Counted from the first letter of the stretch, positions 26,116 to 35,114 are shown. The stretch is 64,000 nucleotides of DNA from an uncultured Ruminiclostridium sp. (GCA_934454635.1 CAKSFR010000009.1:65659-129658), one strand, 5' to 3'. The notes: generated by a model from the letters alone, not told the origin. Numbers and translations are program-made.

Positions 26116-26571
26116 ATGTATTGTAATAAGTGCGGGAGTAAACTCGCCGACGGAAGTATTTTCTGTTCGAAGTGCGGAGCAAAAACAGCCGCAGAGAATG
26201 TCGGCGCGGAAGAAACCGAAATAACCGAAAAGCCGTTATCCGATAAAGCAAAGAAAGCTAAGATAAGTCGGAAAGTGTTTTTTATCTCAGGCTCTGTTCT
26301 TTTAGTTTCGATTCTCTTAGCTTTTATATTGGACTTTAGCCCCATATTCGCGGCTACTTCCGGTATGTCATTTATGGTGGCGCTTTTCTCATTTGTTGCC
26401 ATGTGGGGGTATACCGAAGACATTCCCGACAGCGAGAAAACAAAAGGGCAGAAAATTCTGATTGCTATATTAAGCATAATCGGGTCAATATTAGCTATAT
26501 TCTTCTTCTGGTATCGTTTTTTGGGTGGGCAAGAGGTTATAATGAACCTGATAAAAAAATCAATGAAATAA
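26116..26571 (+). CDS. Zinc-ribbon membrane protein
   Basis: A 151-residue protein. The N-terminus MYCNKCGSKLADGSIFCSKC is a two-CxxC zinc ribbon, followed by an acidic linker and three hydrophobic segments (about residues 57-75, 80-97 and 113-133), so the ribbon faces the cytosol beside a small membrane domain. AAAGGGAG precedes the ATG at 26116. It is transcribed with the lipoprotein gene 39 bases downstream. Function unknown. Confidence 0.8.
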   Translation: MYCNKCGSKLADGSIFCSKCGAKTAAENVGAEETEITEKPLSDKAKKAKISRKVFFISGSVLLVSILLAFILDFSPIFAATSGMSFMVALFSFVAMWGYTEDIPDSEKTKGQKILIAILSIIGSILAIFFFWYRFLGGQEVIMNLIKKSMK

Positions 26572-26610
26572 AAACCCGAATGGTTTTTAATAAAAATAAG
26601 GAGAACTGAA

Positions 26611-28023
26611 ATGAAGAAAAGAATTTTATGCATGGCACTCATAGCGGCGCTTATCGTCAGCGCGGCGGGCTGCGGCGAAAAAGCGCCCGCAGAAACAACG
26701 GCAAAGACCGAAACAACGACTGCTGCGACCGAAACGGTAAACGAAACCACAGCAAAAGAAACGGCGGCGGACGAAAACCTGACCGAGGAAACCACGACGG
26801 CGGAAACCACAACCGAAGCGACAACCGAAGCGCCGCCTAAAGAAGTCGAGAAAATCAAGGACTACAAGTTATTTCAGCACGGCTGTCTGGTGTTCGATAT
26901 TAACAACGATTACCATGTTTATAACGCAGTCGATAATAAAATGTATGAGCTTAGCGGCGATATAACGGCAAGAGATATTGACCATATAAACGGAAAGATC
27001 ATCACTACGGGAACATACCATAACGAAATATACAATATCGAAACAGGTGAGACGTATGATTTTAAAGCTGCCGGAAATACAGGGTTAAAGCTTAAATCTA
27101 TTCCCGTCTATAAAGTTGAAAAAAGTTTCGACGGCGACACTTTATATTTTGGGATAATCGACAATAACGGGGACTGGGTTCTTCCGTTATCTGCGGATTA
27201 TGCTGTGTGTAAAACAGATTATTTCGATATTAGCTCTAACTCTGTTAATGTAGTAGGAGAAAACGACACTTACCTGTTTATTGATTACGGAAAATCAATC
27301 TATGCTTATGACTATAAGAATGATAAGTTGTTGTCTGCTGAAGATTTGAACTGCACGGAAATAAAATATCCGGAATATAAATATATACCGGGTAATAACT
27401 TATTGTTATATGGAGTTGGTGGCAAGTCAAATATAGGCTTATACAACACACAAGCCGGTGAAACCAAAATATTTGATGAGATAGTTTTAGTCGGTTATTA
27501 TACCAGCATTTTGAACCGCAACGAGAAATATGCCATATTTCTTTCTCGTGATACTACTACAATAGATCAATTTGCAATTCTCGACGGCAATGGCAATCTG
27601 TTGGATTGTGATTTATCTGAATATTCTGTTAGAACGATATATGATGCAACAGAGGACTACATACTATTTTCTGCCGTTAATCCTAATGGAAATCGCTATA
27701 CTTTAATTACAGACAAGAACGGAAAACGTATAGTAGACCCGATAGAGGGGGCGGATATATATCAGGATTCGCAACGTGGCGTAATATATTACAGAGCATA
27801 TATCAGAGGAGATTATGCGATATGCCTGTTATCCAGCGGAGACGGATACATTGTTAACTGCAAAACAGGCGAAGTCAAGACATATTCCGATGATAATCTT
27901 AGCATTGAAGCCTTTGACAAGGATTCGGGAATGCTGCTTATGAAATCCGACGGCGCGTACTACCTCGCCGACCCCTCAGACCCCGACACCCTCTTAAACC
28001 CCTTTGAGCTCGTGCAGAACTGA
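26611..28023 (+). CDS. Secreted lipoprotein with Thr/Glu-rich linker
   Basis: A 470-residue predicted lipoprotein. The signal peptide ends in VSAAGC, with Cys21 as the lipid-modified residue. Residues 25-75 are a Thr/Glu/Ala linker that would span the wall. The remaining 390 residues show repeated strand-rich segments with D/N-G turns (YNAVDNKMYEL, ILDGNGNLLD, ITDKNGKR), suggesting a beta-propeller-like domain. AAGGAG precedes the ATG. Ligand and role are not apparent. Confidence 0.8.
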   Translation: MKKRILCMALIAALIVSAAGCGEKAPAETTAKTETTTAATETVNETTAKETAADENLTEETTTAETTTEATTEAPPKEVEKIKDYKLFQHGCLVFDINNDYHVYNAVDNKMYELSGDITARDIDHINGKIITTGTYHNEIYNIETGETYDFKAAGNTGLKLKSIPVYKVEKSFDGDTLYFGIIDNNGDWVLPLSADYAVCKTDYFDISSNSVNVVGENDTYLFIDYGKSIYAYDYKNDKLLSAEDLNCTEIKYPEYKYIPGNNLLLYGVGGKSNIGLYNTQAGETKIFDEIVLVGYYTSILNRNEKYAIFLSRDTTTIDQFAILDGNGNLLDCDLSEYSVRTIYDATEDYILFSAVNPNGNRYTLITDKNGKRIVDPIEGADIYQDSQRGVIYYRAYIRGDYAICLLSSGDGYIVNCKTGEVKTYSDDNLSIEAFDKDSGMLLMKSDGAYYLADPSDPDTLLNPFELVQN

Positions 28024-28038
28024 TAAAATATAACGGCT

Positions 28039-28071
28039 AAGCCCGCAGGTATATCGCCTGCGGGCTTTTTA
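28039..28071 (+). terminator. Terminator after the lipoprotein gene
   Basis: AAGCCCGCAGG and CCTGCGGGCTT form an 11-base stem with a seven-base loop, followed by TTTATTATT. It ends immediately before the stop of the convergent gene. Confidence 0.9.
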
Positions 28072-28998
28072 TTATTCAGCTTCATCTATAAGGTCGGGTA
28101 TGTCGTGAACTATATCGTCGCCAAAATAATTCACAAAAGGCACAAGCTCGTTCGTGCCTAGATCGGACTGATAAAGCCAGTTCAGGTCGAGCGAATAGCG
28201 GTTTTCCTCGTCGTCGGCAACAAAGCTTATTTCGCCGAAGTTATACGGCATATCTGAAAGCGCCTGTACGATTCCGCGGCAGTACCCCGCAAATTCATAT
28301 GTACTCATCTGCGCGTCGTTATATTCGACCGAGAGGTTTATCGTATCGCTGTCGGTAAGGTCGCGGATAGTTTCATAAGCCTCTGGATCCTCGCCGTAGA
28401 GCAGTATCTCGATATTCACGTTGCGGACGTTGTCCGACGGGATAGCCCTGCGTATTTCCCGCGCAAGCATATTCTGAAGCCGCTCCTGCGCATAGTGCCG
28501 CTCGCCGCCCGTGACCGAATTTGTAACGGAGATTATCGACATGAGGAACGTCACCGCGATAAGCGAAACAGTCAGTATAAGGCTTTTCGGGTCGAACCGC
28601 AGCCGCGTGCTTTTATTGACAAAAACCGAAAAAGCGATCTCGATTCCGAGAAAAATCAGCATTATCGGCGCAAGTCTGAACGCTCCGAGAATGCCTATCG
28701 GCGAGAAAAGCGAAACCGTCATTGCGATTCCCATAAAAACAAGCGAGGCAATCGACGAAAATGTCCCTATGCGGAAAAATCTACGCTTTCTGACGGGCTT
28801 TTCTTCGGGCTGAACCTGCGCGAACCGCTGTTCAAGCGCGGCGTTCTCCTGCTCTATTTCCTCCGTCATGCGGCGCACAGCCTCCATGCTCTCCTGTATG
28901 ATCTCCTCGGGAGCGGTCGGCTGTTCTTCCGCCTGCTCAACTTCCGTTTCTTCATCATTGGTCTTTTTTCCGAGAATTGCTTCTTCAAGCTCCGTCAT
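28072..28998 (-). CDS. Membrane protein with cytosolic coiled coil
   Basis: A 308-residue protein. Residues 1-70 are Glu/Gln-rich with coiled-coil character, then RKRRFFR leads into three hydrophobic segments (about 80-100, 106-124 and 136-158). The C-terminal 150 residues form a soluble extracytoplasmic domain. GGGGAGTGAG lies before the ATG at 28998, so the in-frame GTG three codons upstream is not used. No family recognised. Confidence 0.7.
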   Translation of the reverse strand: MTELEEAILGKKTNDEETEVEQAEEQPTAPEEIIQESMEAVRRMTEEIEQENAALEQRFAQVQPEEKPVRKRRFFRIGTFSSIASLVFMGIAMTVSLFSPIGILGAFRLAPIMLIFLGIEIAFSVFVNKSTRLRFDPKSLILTVSLIAVTFLMSIISVTNSVTGGERHYAQERLQNMLAREIRRAIPSDNVRNVNIEILLYGEDPEAYETIRDLTDSDTINLSVEYNDAQMSTYEFAGYCRGIVQALSDMPYNFGEISFVADDEENRYSLDLNWLYQSDLGTNELVPFVNYFGDDIVHDIPDLIDEAE

Positions 28999-29036
28999 TT
29001 TTCTCACTCCCCGCTTTTGCAGTGTGTCATTTTTTA

Positions 29037-29197
29037 GGAAGTGCTGATTAAATCGGGTATGCAGATTGCGCAGACAGATTTTTCGTCAGATTGTATGAAA
29101 ACGACGCAGGAATACTTGATGTATTTCAAGGAGTTTTCGTGCAATATGGCGGAAAATATGCAAGCAAGATGCGTGCCGCGATTTATTCAGCGCTTCC
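29037..29197. mobile_element. MITE, 161 bp, with TTTA target duplication
   Basis: Terminal inverted repeats GGAAGTGCTGATTAAATCG (29037-29055) and CGATTTATTCAGCGCTTCC (29179-29197) match at 17 of 19 positions. The element is flanked on both sides by TTTA (29033-29036 and 29198-29201). No open frame for a transposase exists inside, so it is a non-autonomous element mobilised in trans. Confidence 0.8.
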
Positions 29198-29225
29198 TTT
29201 ATAGTATACCACATTTTTCCCGAAA

Positions 29226-29262
29226 AATCAATAGCGGAGCGAACATCTGCTCTCTCCGCTAT
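29226..29262 (-). terminator. Terminator of the M23 peptidase gene
   Basis: ATAGCGGAG / CTCCGCTAT arms (29231-29239 and 29254-29262). On the minus strand they are followed by TGATTTTT. Confidence 0.75.
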
Positions 29263-29268
29263 ATTTAT

Positions 29269-31044
29269 TTAGTATGTCGCAGGATCGCCCGCGCCGTGCT
29301 TATTTCCGCGAACGTCATACCACGTTTCGAGATAATCGAGCGGGTTCAGCTTCGTCTGTCCCTTACGCACTTCAAAATGCATATGCGTTCCGAGAGCGTA
29401 GCCCGTTGCACCCATTGCCGCGATAAATTCGCCCTGCGTTACCTGCTGACCTACGGTTACATAAACCGTGCTGCAATGTCCGTAAAGCGTCTGGAAACCG
29501 TTTCCGTGGTCGATAATTACGCAGTTTCCGTAGTTTCCGTTCGGACCTGCAAGTATTACGGTTCCGCTTGCGCCTGCAAATATCGCCGTTCCGTAGCCCT
29601 TTACAATATCAACGCCCGCGTGTCCCGGGTATCCGCCGTCCTGATAGGTATATTCGCTTATGTGTCCGCCGTCAACAGGCCAGATGTAATTTCCGTAGCC
29701 CGCGTCCTCGGGTGAATAAAGGCTTTCCGGCGTCGGCTTAACACCCATTGCGATCTTCTCTGTAACAGGCAGAGAAGCCACAACGCTTCGCTTGATATCG
29801 CGCTTTACCTCTATGCTGTTCACATATGTAACCTCGGCGGTGACGTGATTTACTCCGGGAACGCCCGGAGTAGTAACGCGCGTTACGCCGACGTAAAGCG
29901 AAGAATCGTCGTAATATTCGGTTTCGTAGTCGATATATGCGTCGTAATTTTCAACGACCGTAACATTTACCGAGAGGAAAGGCACTTCCTCTCGGCTCTT
30001 TATGCGGTCGCCCGTGTACAGCGGCATATCCGCGAATCCGGGATTAAGCAGTTCGAGCTGCGCCTGAGTCATGTTCAGCTTGTCGCATATAAGCGAGTGC
30101 GAATCGCCGTCCTCGACAATGTAATATCCCGCCTGTTTTTTAACACCGGTGAGCTGCGAGATAAGCCAGTCGGTGTTTATGATACTTCCCGAAAGATAAA
30201 GACCTCTCGTGTCGCATTCTATCCTGTCGGCAAAGCTTATCTGCGCGTCGGGGTACATTGTTTGATATTTGCTTATTATGCCGTCCAGCGCCGCCTTGAC
30301 CTCTGTGTTGTCAAACACCGCCCCCATGAATGTTCCGTTAAGATAAAAGCCGTAGGCATAATCAACGGTAAGGTCGGAATATTCCAGCATTTTATCGGCT
30401 ACCTGATATTTCGTAAGGGTCTTGGGCGATTCGATAAGCTCGATCGAATATTCGGGATCAAGCTGTATATTTTCATCGCTTCCGAGGTAGTTGATACGCT
30501 CTTTCAGTATTTTTTCCGCGTCGTAATAAACCTGCTCGTTCTGTACATAGCCGAGGAACTTTTCGTTTACGGTCAGCTTTACGGCGTAGTTCAGCGAATT
30601 TGCATAGGAAATCACATTAAAGCAGAAAAGCACGCATATTATCGGCGCGGCGATATTGAACAGCGAAACCGCAAGTCCCGTTTTTCCGAAAATAAATTCG
30701 CCGAGGTGTCCCGCCGCGATCTTTATGCCGTTCCAGAGTCCGCCTTCACGCTTTCCCTCGATAATATCCTGCCGCGCCCGCCCGAGCGCGTGCCATATTT
30801 TAAGAAAAGGAGAAGCGATAATAACGCCGAGATAGCTCAGCCGCGTAAGAATGTCGCCGCGCAGGCTTACCGTCTTGCCCCAGATAAAGCTGAAAAACCG
30901 CGCAATGCTGCGCCCCGCGCATATGATAAGCAGAAGAATAACGGAGCATATATATCGTCCGAAATCCGACAGATATCCCGCAAGAAATTCAAAAAATTTT
31001 CCTTTTGCCGAAGCCTGCGGCGCTGTTATTTCTTCGTTCGGCAT
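29269..31044 (-). CDS. Membrane-anchored M23 endopeptidase with LysM and G5 domains
   Basis: A 591-residue cell-wall enzyme. A cytosolic N-terminus and membrane segments precede a long external region. A LysM-like domain (GYYIVEDGDSHSLICDKL) and a G5-like domain lie before the C-terminal M23 lysostaphin-type peptidase, which has GHAGVDIVKG (zinc His and Asp), YGHC and HMHFEVRKG. It should cut peptidoglycan cross-bridges during growth or division. The ATG at 31044 has GGAAGGAGGA upstream; a longer frame lacks one. Confidence 0.9.
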   Translation of the reverse strand: MPNEEITAPQASAKGKFFEFLAGYLSDFGRYICSVILLLIICAGRSIARFFSFIWGKTVSLRGDILTRLSYLGVIIASPFLKIWHALGRARQDIIEGKREGGLWNGIKIAAGHLGEFIFGKTGLAVSLFNIAAPIICVLFCFNVISYANSLNYAVKLTVNEKFLGYVQNEQVYYDAEKILKERINYLGSDENIQLDPEYSIELIESPKTLTKYQVADKMLEYSDLTVDYAYGFYLNGTFMGAVFDNTEVKAALDGIISKYQTMYPDAQISFADRIECDTRGLYLSGSIINTDWLISQLTGVKKQAGYYIVEDGDSHSLICDKLNMTQAQLELLNPGFADMPLYTGDRIKSREEVPFLSVNVTVVENYDAYIDYETEYYDDSSLYVGVTRVTTPGVPGVNHVTAEVTYVNSIEVKRDIKRSVVASLPVTEKIAMGVKPTPESLYSPEDAGYGNYIWPVDGGHISEYTYQDGGYPGHAGVDIVKGYGTAIFAGASGTVILAGPNGNYGNCVIIDHGNGFQTLYGHCSTVYVTVGQQVTQGEFIAAMGATGYALGTHMHFEVRKGQTKLNPLDYLETWYDVRGNKHGAGDPATY

Positions 31045-31081
31045 AGCCCGTCCTCCTTCCTGTAAAGTCGATACAAAAGTT

Positions 31082-31110
31082 ATTATAGCACATTGCGCAA
31101 AAAAAAGCAA
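31082..31110 (-). promoter_or_regulatory. Promoter of the M23 gene
   Basis: TTGCTT (31105-31110, minus strand), 17 bases, TATAAT (31082-31087) with a TGC extension. Confidence 0.8.
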
Positions 31111-31151
31111 GTTTTTTATAAGCGCGCCGCAACGGCATAAAAATAAAAGTG

Positions 31152-31180
31152 TTGAAATACAGCGAAAAATGTGCTATAAT
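31152..31180 (+). promoter_or_regulatory. Promoter of azlCD
   Basis: TTGAAA (31152-31157), 17 bases, TATAAT (31175-31180) with a TGC extension. Confidence 0.85.
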
Positions 31181-31240
31181 ATGTGAACGGCACGCGCTAT
31201 AACGCGCCATACATAAAAGAACATAAAGAAGGTATAGAAA

Positions 31241-31951
31241 TTGAAATCACATATCGGACCGCATTTTGTCAAGGGAATGTACCACGGAATCCCGATCGCT
31301 CTGGGGTATCTGTCGGTTTCGTTCGGCTTCGGCATACTTGCGTTCAACTCAGGGCTGTCCGTTTTTGAGGCGGCGATGATATCCGTCACCAACCTTACCT
31401 CCGCAGGTCAGGCAGCGGGAGTTGCAATAATCGCTGCGGGCGGAATGCTCACGGAAATGATACTCACGCAGTTCATCATAAATATTCGCTATGCGCTTAT
31501 GTCGCTTTCGCTTTCTCAGAAGCTTGACAACAGCTTCACAACGCCGCACCGCCTGCTTGCCTCTTTCGGAATTACCGATGAGATATTCGCGGTCGCTTCC
31601 GCACAACCGGGGAAAATATCACCGCCGTATATGTACGGAATGATATTCGTCGCGTGGGTCGGCTGGACGGCGGGAACGATAATGGGCGCGGCTGCGGGAG
31701 AGCTTCTCCCCGCTTCGGTAACGAACGCAATGGGAATCGTCCTTTACGGAATGTTTCTCGCAATAATTATTCCGCCGTCACGAAAAGAGCGCAGCGTTCT
31801 GCTCGTTGTGGTTATCGCCGCCGCAATAAGCATAATTTTCAAGTATCTGATCACCGTCGTTTCAGGCGGATTTGCGGTAATTATAAGCGCGATCGCGGCT
31901 TCGGCTGCTGCGGCGCTTATTTTCCCCGTTAAAGAGGAGGAAAGCGAATGA
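31241..31951 (+). CDS. azlC: AzlC-like branched-chain amino acid exporter, large subunit
   Basis: A 236-residue membrane protein of the AzlC family. It has the expected opening FVKGMYHGIPIALGYLSVSFGFGILA and the family's TSAGQAAGVAIIAAGG and NIRYALMSLSLSQKL segments, and about six membrane spans. AzlC and AzlD together export branched-chain amino acids. I take the TTG at 31241 as start, with AAGGT upstream; an ATG 12 codons in would cut the conserved opening. The stop overlaps azlD by four bases. Confidence 0.9.
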   Translation: MKSHIGPHFVKGMYHGIPIALGYLSVSFGFGILAFNSGLSVFEAAMISVTNLTSAGQAAGVAIIAAGGMLTEMILTQFIINIRYALMSLSLSQKLDNSFTTPHRLLASFGITDEIFAVASAQPGKISPPYMYGMIFVAWVGWTAGTIMGAAAGELLPASVTNAMGIVLYGMFLAIIIPPSRKERSVLLVVVIAAAISIIFKYLITVVSGGFAVIISAIAASAAAALIFPVKEEESE

Positions 31952-32247
31952 GCGTTGCAGTTTACATTTTCGTAATGGCGGCGGTAACATACCTTATCCG
32001 CATGATACCGTTCACTTTCTTCCGCAAAAAGATAAAATCCCGCTTTTTCAGAAGCTTTCTTTACTACATCCCGTATGCGGTATTAAGTGCAATGACTATC
32101 CCCGCAATTTTTTACAGCACGGGAAATATCGTTACCGCTGTCGCGGGAACGGCGGTCGCGGTTATTCTCGCGTACTTCAATCTGCCGCTTATCGTGGTAG
32201 CGCTTGCCGCCGCAGGAACGGCTTTCGCCGCAGGTCTTTTTATCTGA
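31948..32247 (+). CDS. azlD: AzlD-like branched-chain amino acid exporter, small subunit
   Basis: A 99-residue protein with three to four membrane spans, including the family's YLIRMIPFTFF and LYYIPYAVLSAMTIPAI motifs. It is coupled to azlC by an ATGA overlap. Expected length and order for the pair. Confidence 0.9.
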   Translation: MSVAVYIFVMAAVTYLIRMIPFTFFRKKIKSRFFRSFLYYIPYAVLSAMTIPAIFYSTGNIVTAVAGTAVAVILAYFNLPLIVVALAAAGTAFAAGLFI

Positions 32248-32253
32248 ACTTCA

Positions 32254-32287
32254 ATCCCCTGTCAGTTTAAATTGACGGGGGATTTTT
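32254..32287 (+). terminator. Terminator of azlCD
   Basis: ATCCCCTGTCA pairs with TGACGGGGGAT (one G-U pair) across an eight-base loop and is followed by TTTTT. Confidence 0.9.
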
Positions 32288-32358
32288 CATTCCCGCAGAA
32301 TAAACGCGGCAGCCTGAACAAAAAAATCATATTTGTATGAATTTTTTTCATATTATTC

Positions 32359-32387
32359 TTGCAAAAAACGAATATATATGCTACAAT
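32359..32387 (+). promoter_or_regulatory. Promoter of putP
   Basis: TTGCAA (32359-32364), 17 bases, TACAAT (32382-32387) with TGC before the -10. Confidence 0.75.
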
Positions 32388-32457
32388 GGGAAATATAGTC
32401 ATTTCCGCAGCGCGAAAAATGACGCATTCTGTAAAAAATAGAAGGGACGTAAACAAA

Positions 32458-34008
32458 ATGGCAACTCAACAGATAATTATGCTCGCTACGGTTGCGGTAT
32501 ATCTTATCGCAATGGTAATCGTGGGCGTAATCTGCGCAAAGAAAACAGACAACGTCGGGGACTTTTATCTCGGCGGAAGAAAGCTCGGTCCGTTCGTAAC
32601 GGCAATGAGCGCGGAGGCATCCGACATGAGCGGCTGGCTGCTTATGGGACTCCCGGGACTTGCTTACGCCTGCGGAATCGCAGAAGCAAGCTGGACAGCT
32701 ATCGGCCTTGCAATAGGAACATATCTGAACTGGCTCATCGTTTCAAAGCGGCTCAGAAAATACTCGCAGGTATGTAACGCGATAACTATCCCCGACTTCT
32801 TCGCAAACAGATTCAGGGATAAGAGCAATATCCTCACATTCATTTCCGCTCTTATTATAATAGTATTTTTCATTCCTTATACAGGCTCGGGATTTTCCGC
32901 CTGCGGAAAGCTCTTTGAGAGCCTTTTCGGAGCCGATTATCACATTGCCATGATAATCAGCGCTGTCGTAATCATCGCATACACCACTATCGGCGGCTTC
33001 CTTGCGGCAAGCATAACCGACTTTATTCAGAGCATCATCATGACTGCGGCGCTCATAACGGTTGTCGTTTTCGGAATCGTTACGGCAGACGGTCTTGTGA
33101 ACGTTATGGATTACAGCACATCTATGGACGGCTATCTTTCTCTCACAAAGACGTTCAACGTGCTTAAACAGGAAACAGGGCAATTCAGCGGGCTAAGCAT
33201 TTTCTCCACGCTTGCATGGGGACTCGGCTACTTCGGTATGCCTCACGTTCTTCTCCGCTTTATGGCTATCAACGACAGCAAGAAGCTAAAGACTTCGAGA
33301 AGAGTTGCAACGATATGGGTCGTTATTTCCCTCGCGGTTGCAATATTCATTGGCGTTGTTGGTCTTGCAATGACGGCAAACGGCTCTATCGCCGACCTCA
33401 CTCAGAGCGACCCCGAAACTATCATTGTCGTAATCGCAAATCTGCTTGCAAAAATCGGACCGCTTGCGGCTATTATCGGCGGACTTATCATTGCAGGTAT
33501 TCTCGCTTCCACAATGTCGACTGCCGATTCGCAGCTTCTCGCGGCTTCCTCAAGCGTTTCGGAAAATATCATCAGACAGTTCTTCAAGCTTAAAGTAACC
33601 GAAAAAACCGCTATGCTTATCGCCAGAATCACCGTAATAGTGATCGCAATTATCGGTATAGTTATCGCGTGGGATCCGAACAGCTCGGTATTCCAGATCG
33701 TATCGTTCGCTTGGGCGGGCTTCGGCGCAGCATTCGGACCCGTTGTTCTCACAGCGCTTTTCTGGAAGCGTACCACAAAGTGGGGCGCGTTTGCGGGCAT
33801 TCTCGCGGGCGGCATCATGGTTTTCGTATGGAAGTTCATCGTTCGTCCGCTTGGCGGAGCGCTTGATATTTACGAGCTTCTTCCCGCTTTCATCGTTGCG
33901 CTTGCCGCAATAATTATCGTTTCGCTCATCGACAAAAAGCCTTCTCAAGAGATAATCGACGAGTTTGAATCCGTTAAAACATTTGATCCCGAAAAGACAG
34001 TTGAATAA
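32458..34008 (+). CDS. putP: Sodium/proline symporter
   Basis: A 516-residue solute:sodium symporter with about 13 membrane spans. The Na+/proline signature MSAEASDMSGWLLMGLPG is in span 2, and ASTMSTADSQLLAASS supplies the conserved second sodium-site segment. It imports proline with sodium, for nutrition or osmoprotection. The ATG at 32458 follows AGAAGGGACG and an upstream ATG is disregarded. It is monocistronic between its own promoter and terminator. Confidence 0.93.
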   Translation: MATQQIIMLATVAVYLIAMVIVGVICAKKTDNVGDFYLGGRKLGPFVTAMSAEASDMSGWLLMGLPGLAYACGIAEASWTAIGLAIGTYLNWLIVSKRLRKYSQVCNAITIPDFFANRFRDKSNILTFISALIIIVFFIPYTGSGFSACGKLFESLFGADYHIAMIISAVVIIAYTTIGGFLAASITDFIQSIIMTAALITVVVFGIVTADGLVNVMDYSTSMDGYLSLTKTFNVLKQETGQFSGLSIFSTLAWGLGYFGMPHVLLRFMAINDSKKLKTSRRVATIWVVISLAVAIFIGVVGLAMTANGSIADLTQSDPETIIVVIANLLAKIGPLAAIIGGLIIAGILASTMSTADSQLLAASSSVSENIIRQFFKLKVTEKTAMLIARITVIVIAIIGIVIAWDPNSSVFQIVSFAWAGFGAAFGPVVLTALFWKRTTKWGAFAGILAGGIMVFVWKFIVRPLGGALDIYELLPAFIVALAAIIIVSLIDKKPSQEIIDEFESVKTFDPEKTVE

Positions 34009-34020
34009 GCCACTTTTGAA

Positions 34021-34052
34021 AAAGGCACGGTCATACACCGTGCCTTTTCTTT
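34021..34052 (+). terminator. Terminator of putP
   Basis: AAAGGCACGG and CCGTGCCTTT form a ten-base stem with a seven-base loop, followed by TTCTTT. Confidence 0.9.
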
Positions 34053-34059
34053 ATATGCG

Positions 34060-34740
34060 GACTGCGCGGCGAGCAAAGCGTTTTGCGAAGCAAAATGCCA
34101 GCGAGCCGCAGGTGCGGAATATGCACTATATCATGTTAATGCGGCGTTTCGACGGAGTGCGAAGGAAAACAGAGATTGAGAAAGCCGCGGCGACCGCCGA
34201 GTGAAGGGGCTCAGACGCTTGGCGGAGCCATGCGGCAAGTCCCTTCGCGAGGCGGTCGCTTGGACAGTTTTGGCGGCATGGCGGCTTTCAAGCTGACCTG
34301 CCCTTACGCACCTTGCTAAACGCCGCCGTCCGAACGAGCAGCGTAAAGGCGCACCAGCGCGGCGCGCCGCATTCGGCTTCGCCGAATGCGGCAGGCGGCG
34401 GCTTCGCCGCCGCCCTATCGTTGCTGCCCGCAGAGCGGGCAGCAACGGCGCCGCGCAGATATCCCGCATTTACAAAGCCCGCCGATTTTATTACGCTCTT
34501 ATCCTCCGACTTACACCCAATACCCCGTGCCAAAACCGCAATGCTTGATTTTCACGCGCACCGCGGCTTTCAATTTCTCCGCAATATCTCACACTCGGAT
34601 AAACGCCGCCGTCCGAGCGAGCAGCGCTTCCCCACTTGCGCGCACGAGCGCTCGCCGCTTCGCGGCTCGCGCTGTCGGGCGGCTTCGCCGCCCTCCAACC
34701 GTGCGTTTGCCTGTAGCAAACGCATGGCGTGCGCGCCGCA
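34060..34740. repeat. GC-rich hairpin-repeat tract B
   Basis: There is no gene here. The 48-base GCGGCGTTTC...GAAAGCCGC unit is at 34141-34188 and a stem-loop with nine-base outer arms at 34190-34259. Three adjacent perfect hairpins follow: 34366-34392 (12-base arms, TTC loop), 34394-34414 (nine-base arms, TTC) and 34419-34447 (13-base arms, AGA). Smaller ones lie at 34677-34693 and 34702-34724. Confidence 0.8.
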
Positions 34741-34806
34741 TAATACTAAGCACCAATTATAATTGATTTTTTGTATAGTTTTTAATTGGTGCTGAGTATA
34801 AAAAAA
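34741..34806. repeat. AT-rich repeat element, copy 1
   Basis: The element begins TAATACTAA and ends TTTTTAATTGGTGCTGAG-TATAAAAAA. Its ends AGCACCAATTA and TAATTGGTGCT are inverted repeats. The same borders recur at 54235-54306. Confidence 0.65.
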
Positions 34807-34835
34807 TCCGCTCTCCCTATTGCGGAAAGCGGATC
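34799..34835 (-). terminator. Terminator of the 46-aa gene
   Basis: On the minus strand ATCCGCTTTCC ... GGGAGAGCGGAT forms a stem followed by TTTTTT, 14 bases after the small gene's stop. Confidence 0.75.
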
Positions 34836-34848
34836 TTGCTCATATTTA

Positions 34849-34989
34849 TCAGCCGCGGCTGCGCTTTGTGGTAAGCTGAAGCAGCTTTGGCGCGTCTTTT
34901 AAGCGCTTGGTGTCGTCTGCAAGGATAAGTCTTGCTGAATAAATGTAAATAATTGAAAGCATTCTTCGGAAATATTCTATCGTTCGCAT
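34849..34989 (-). CDS. Small basic protein (46 aa)
   Basis: A 46-residue, strongly basic peptide (MRTIEYFRRML ... KRSRG) with a central hydrophobic IIYIYSARLIL stretch. An excellent AAAGGAGCAGCGTA site precedes the ATG at 34989 and a terminator follows, which together support a real transcript. It sits after the RiPP signalling genes but is separated by 125 bases. Family unknown; it could be a small amphipathic or membrane-active peptide. Confidence 0.55.
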   Translation of the reverse strand: MRTIEYFRRMLSIIYIYSARLILADDTKRLKDAPKLLQLTTKRSRG

Positions 34990-35114
34990 TACGCTGCTCC
35001 TTTCGCGCAGTCTTTGGCTTATGTCGTTAAGTTTATCATAACAGTCAAAGGTGAAATTCTTGTGAAAAACGGATAATATCGGGATAAAAATCAACGCTCT
35101 TTGCACAAATCTGT

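Noticed and set aside
34313-34762. Overlapping frames in the 34 kb repeat tract
   Set aside because: They run through perfect hairpins on both strands; low-complexity products.
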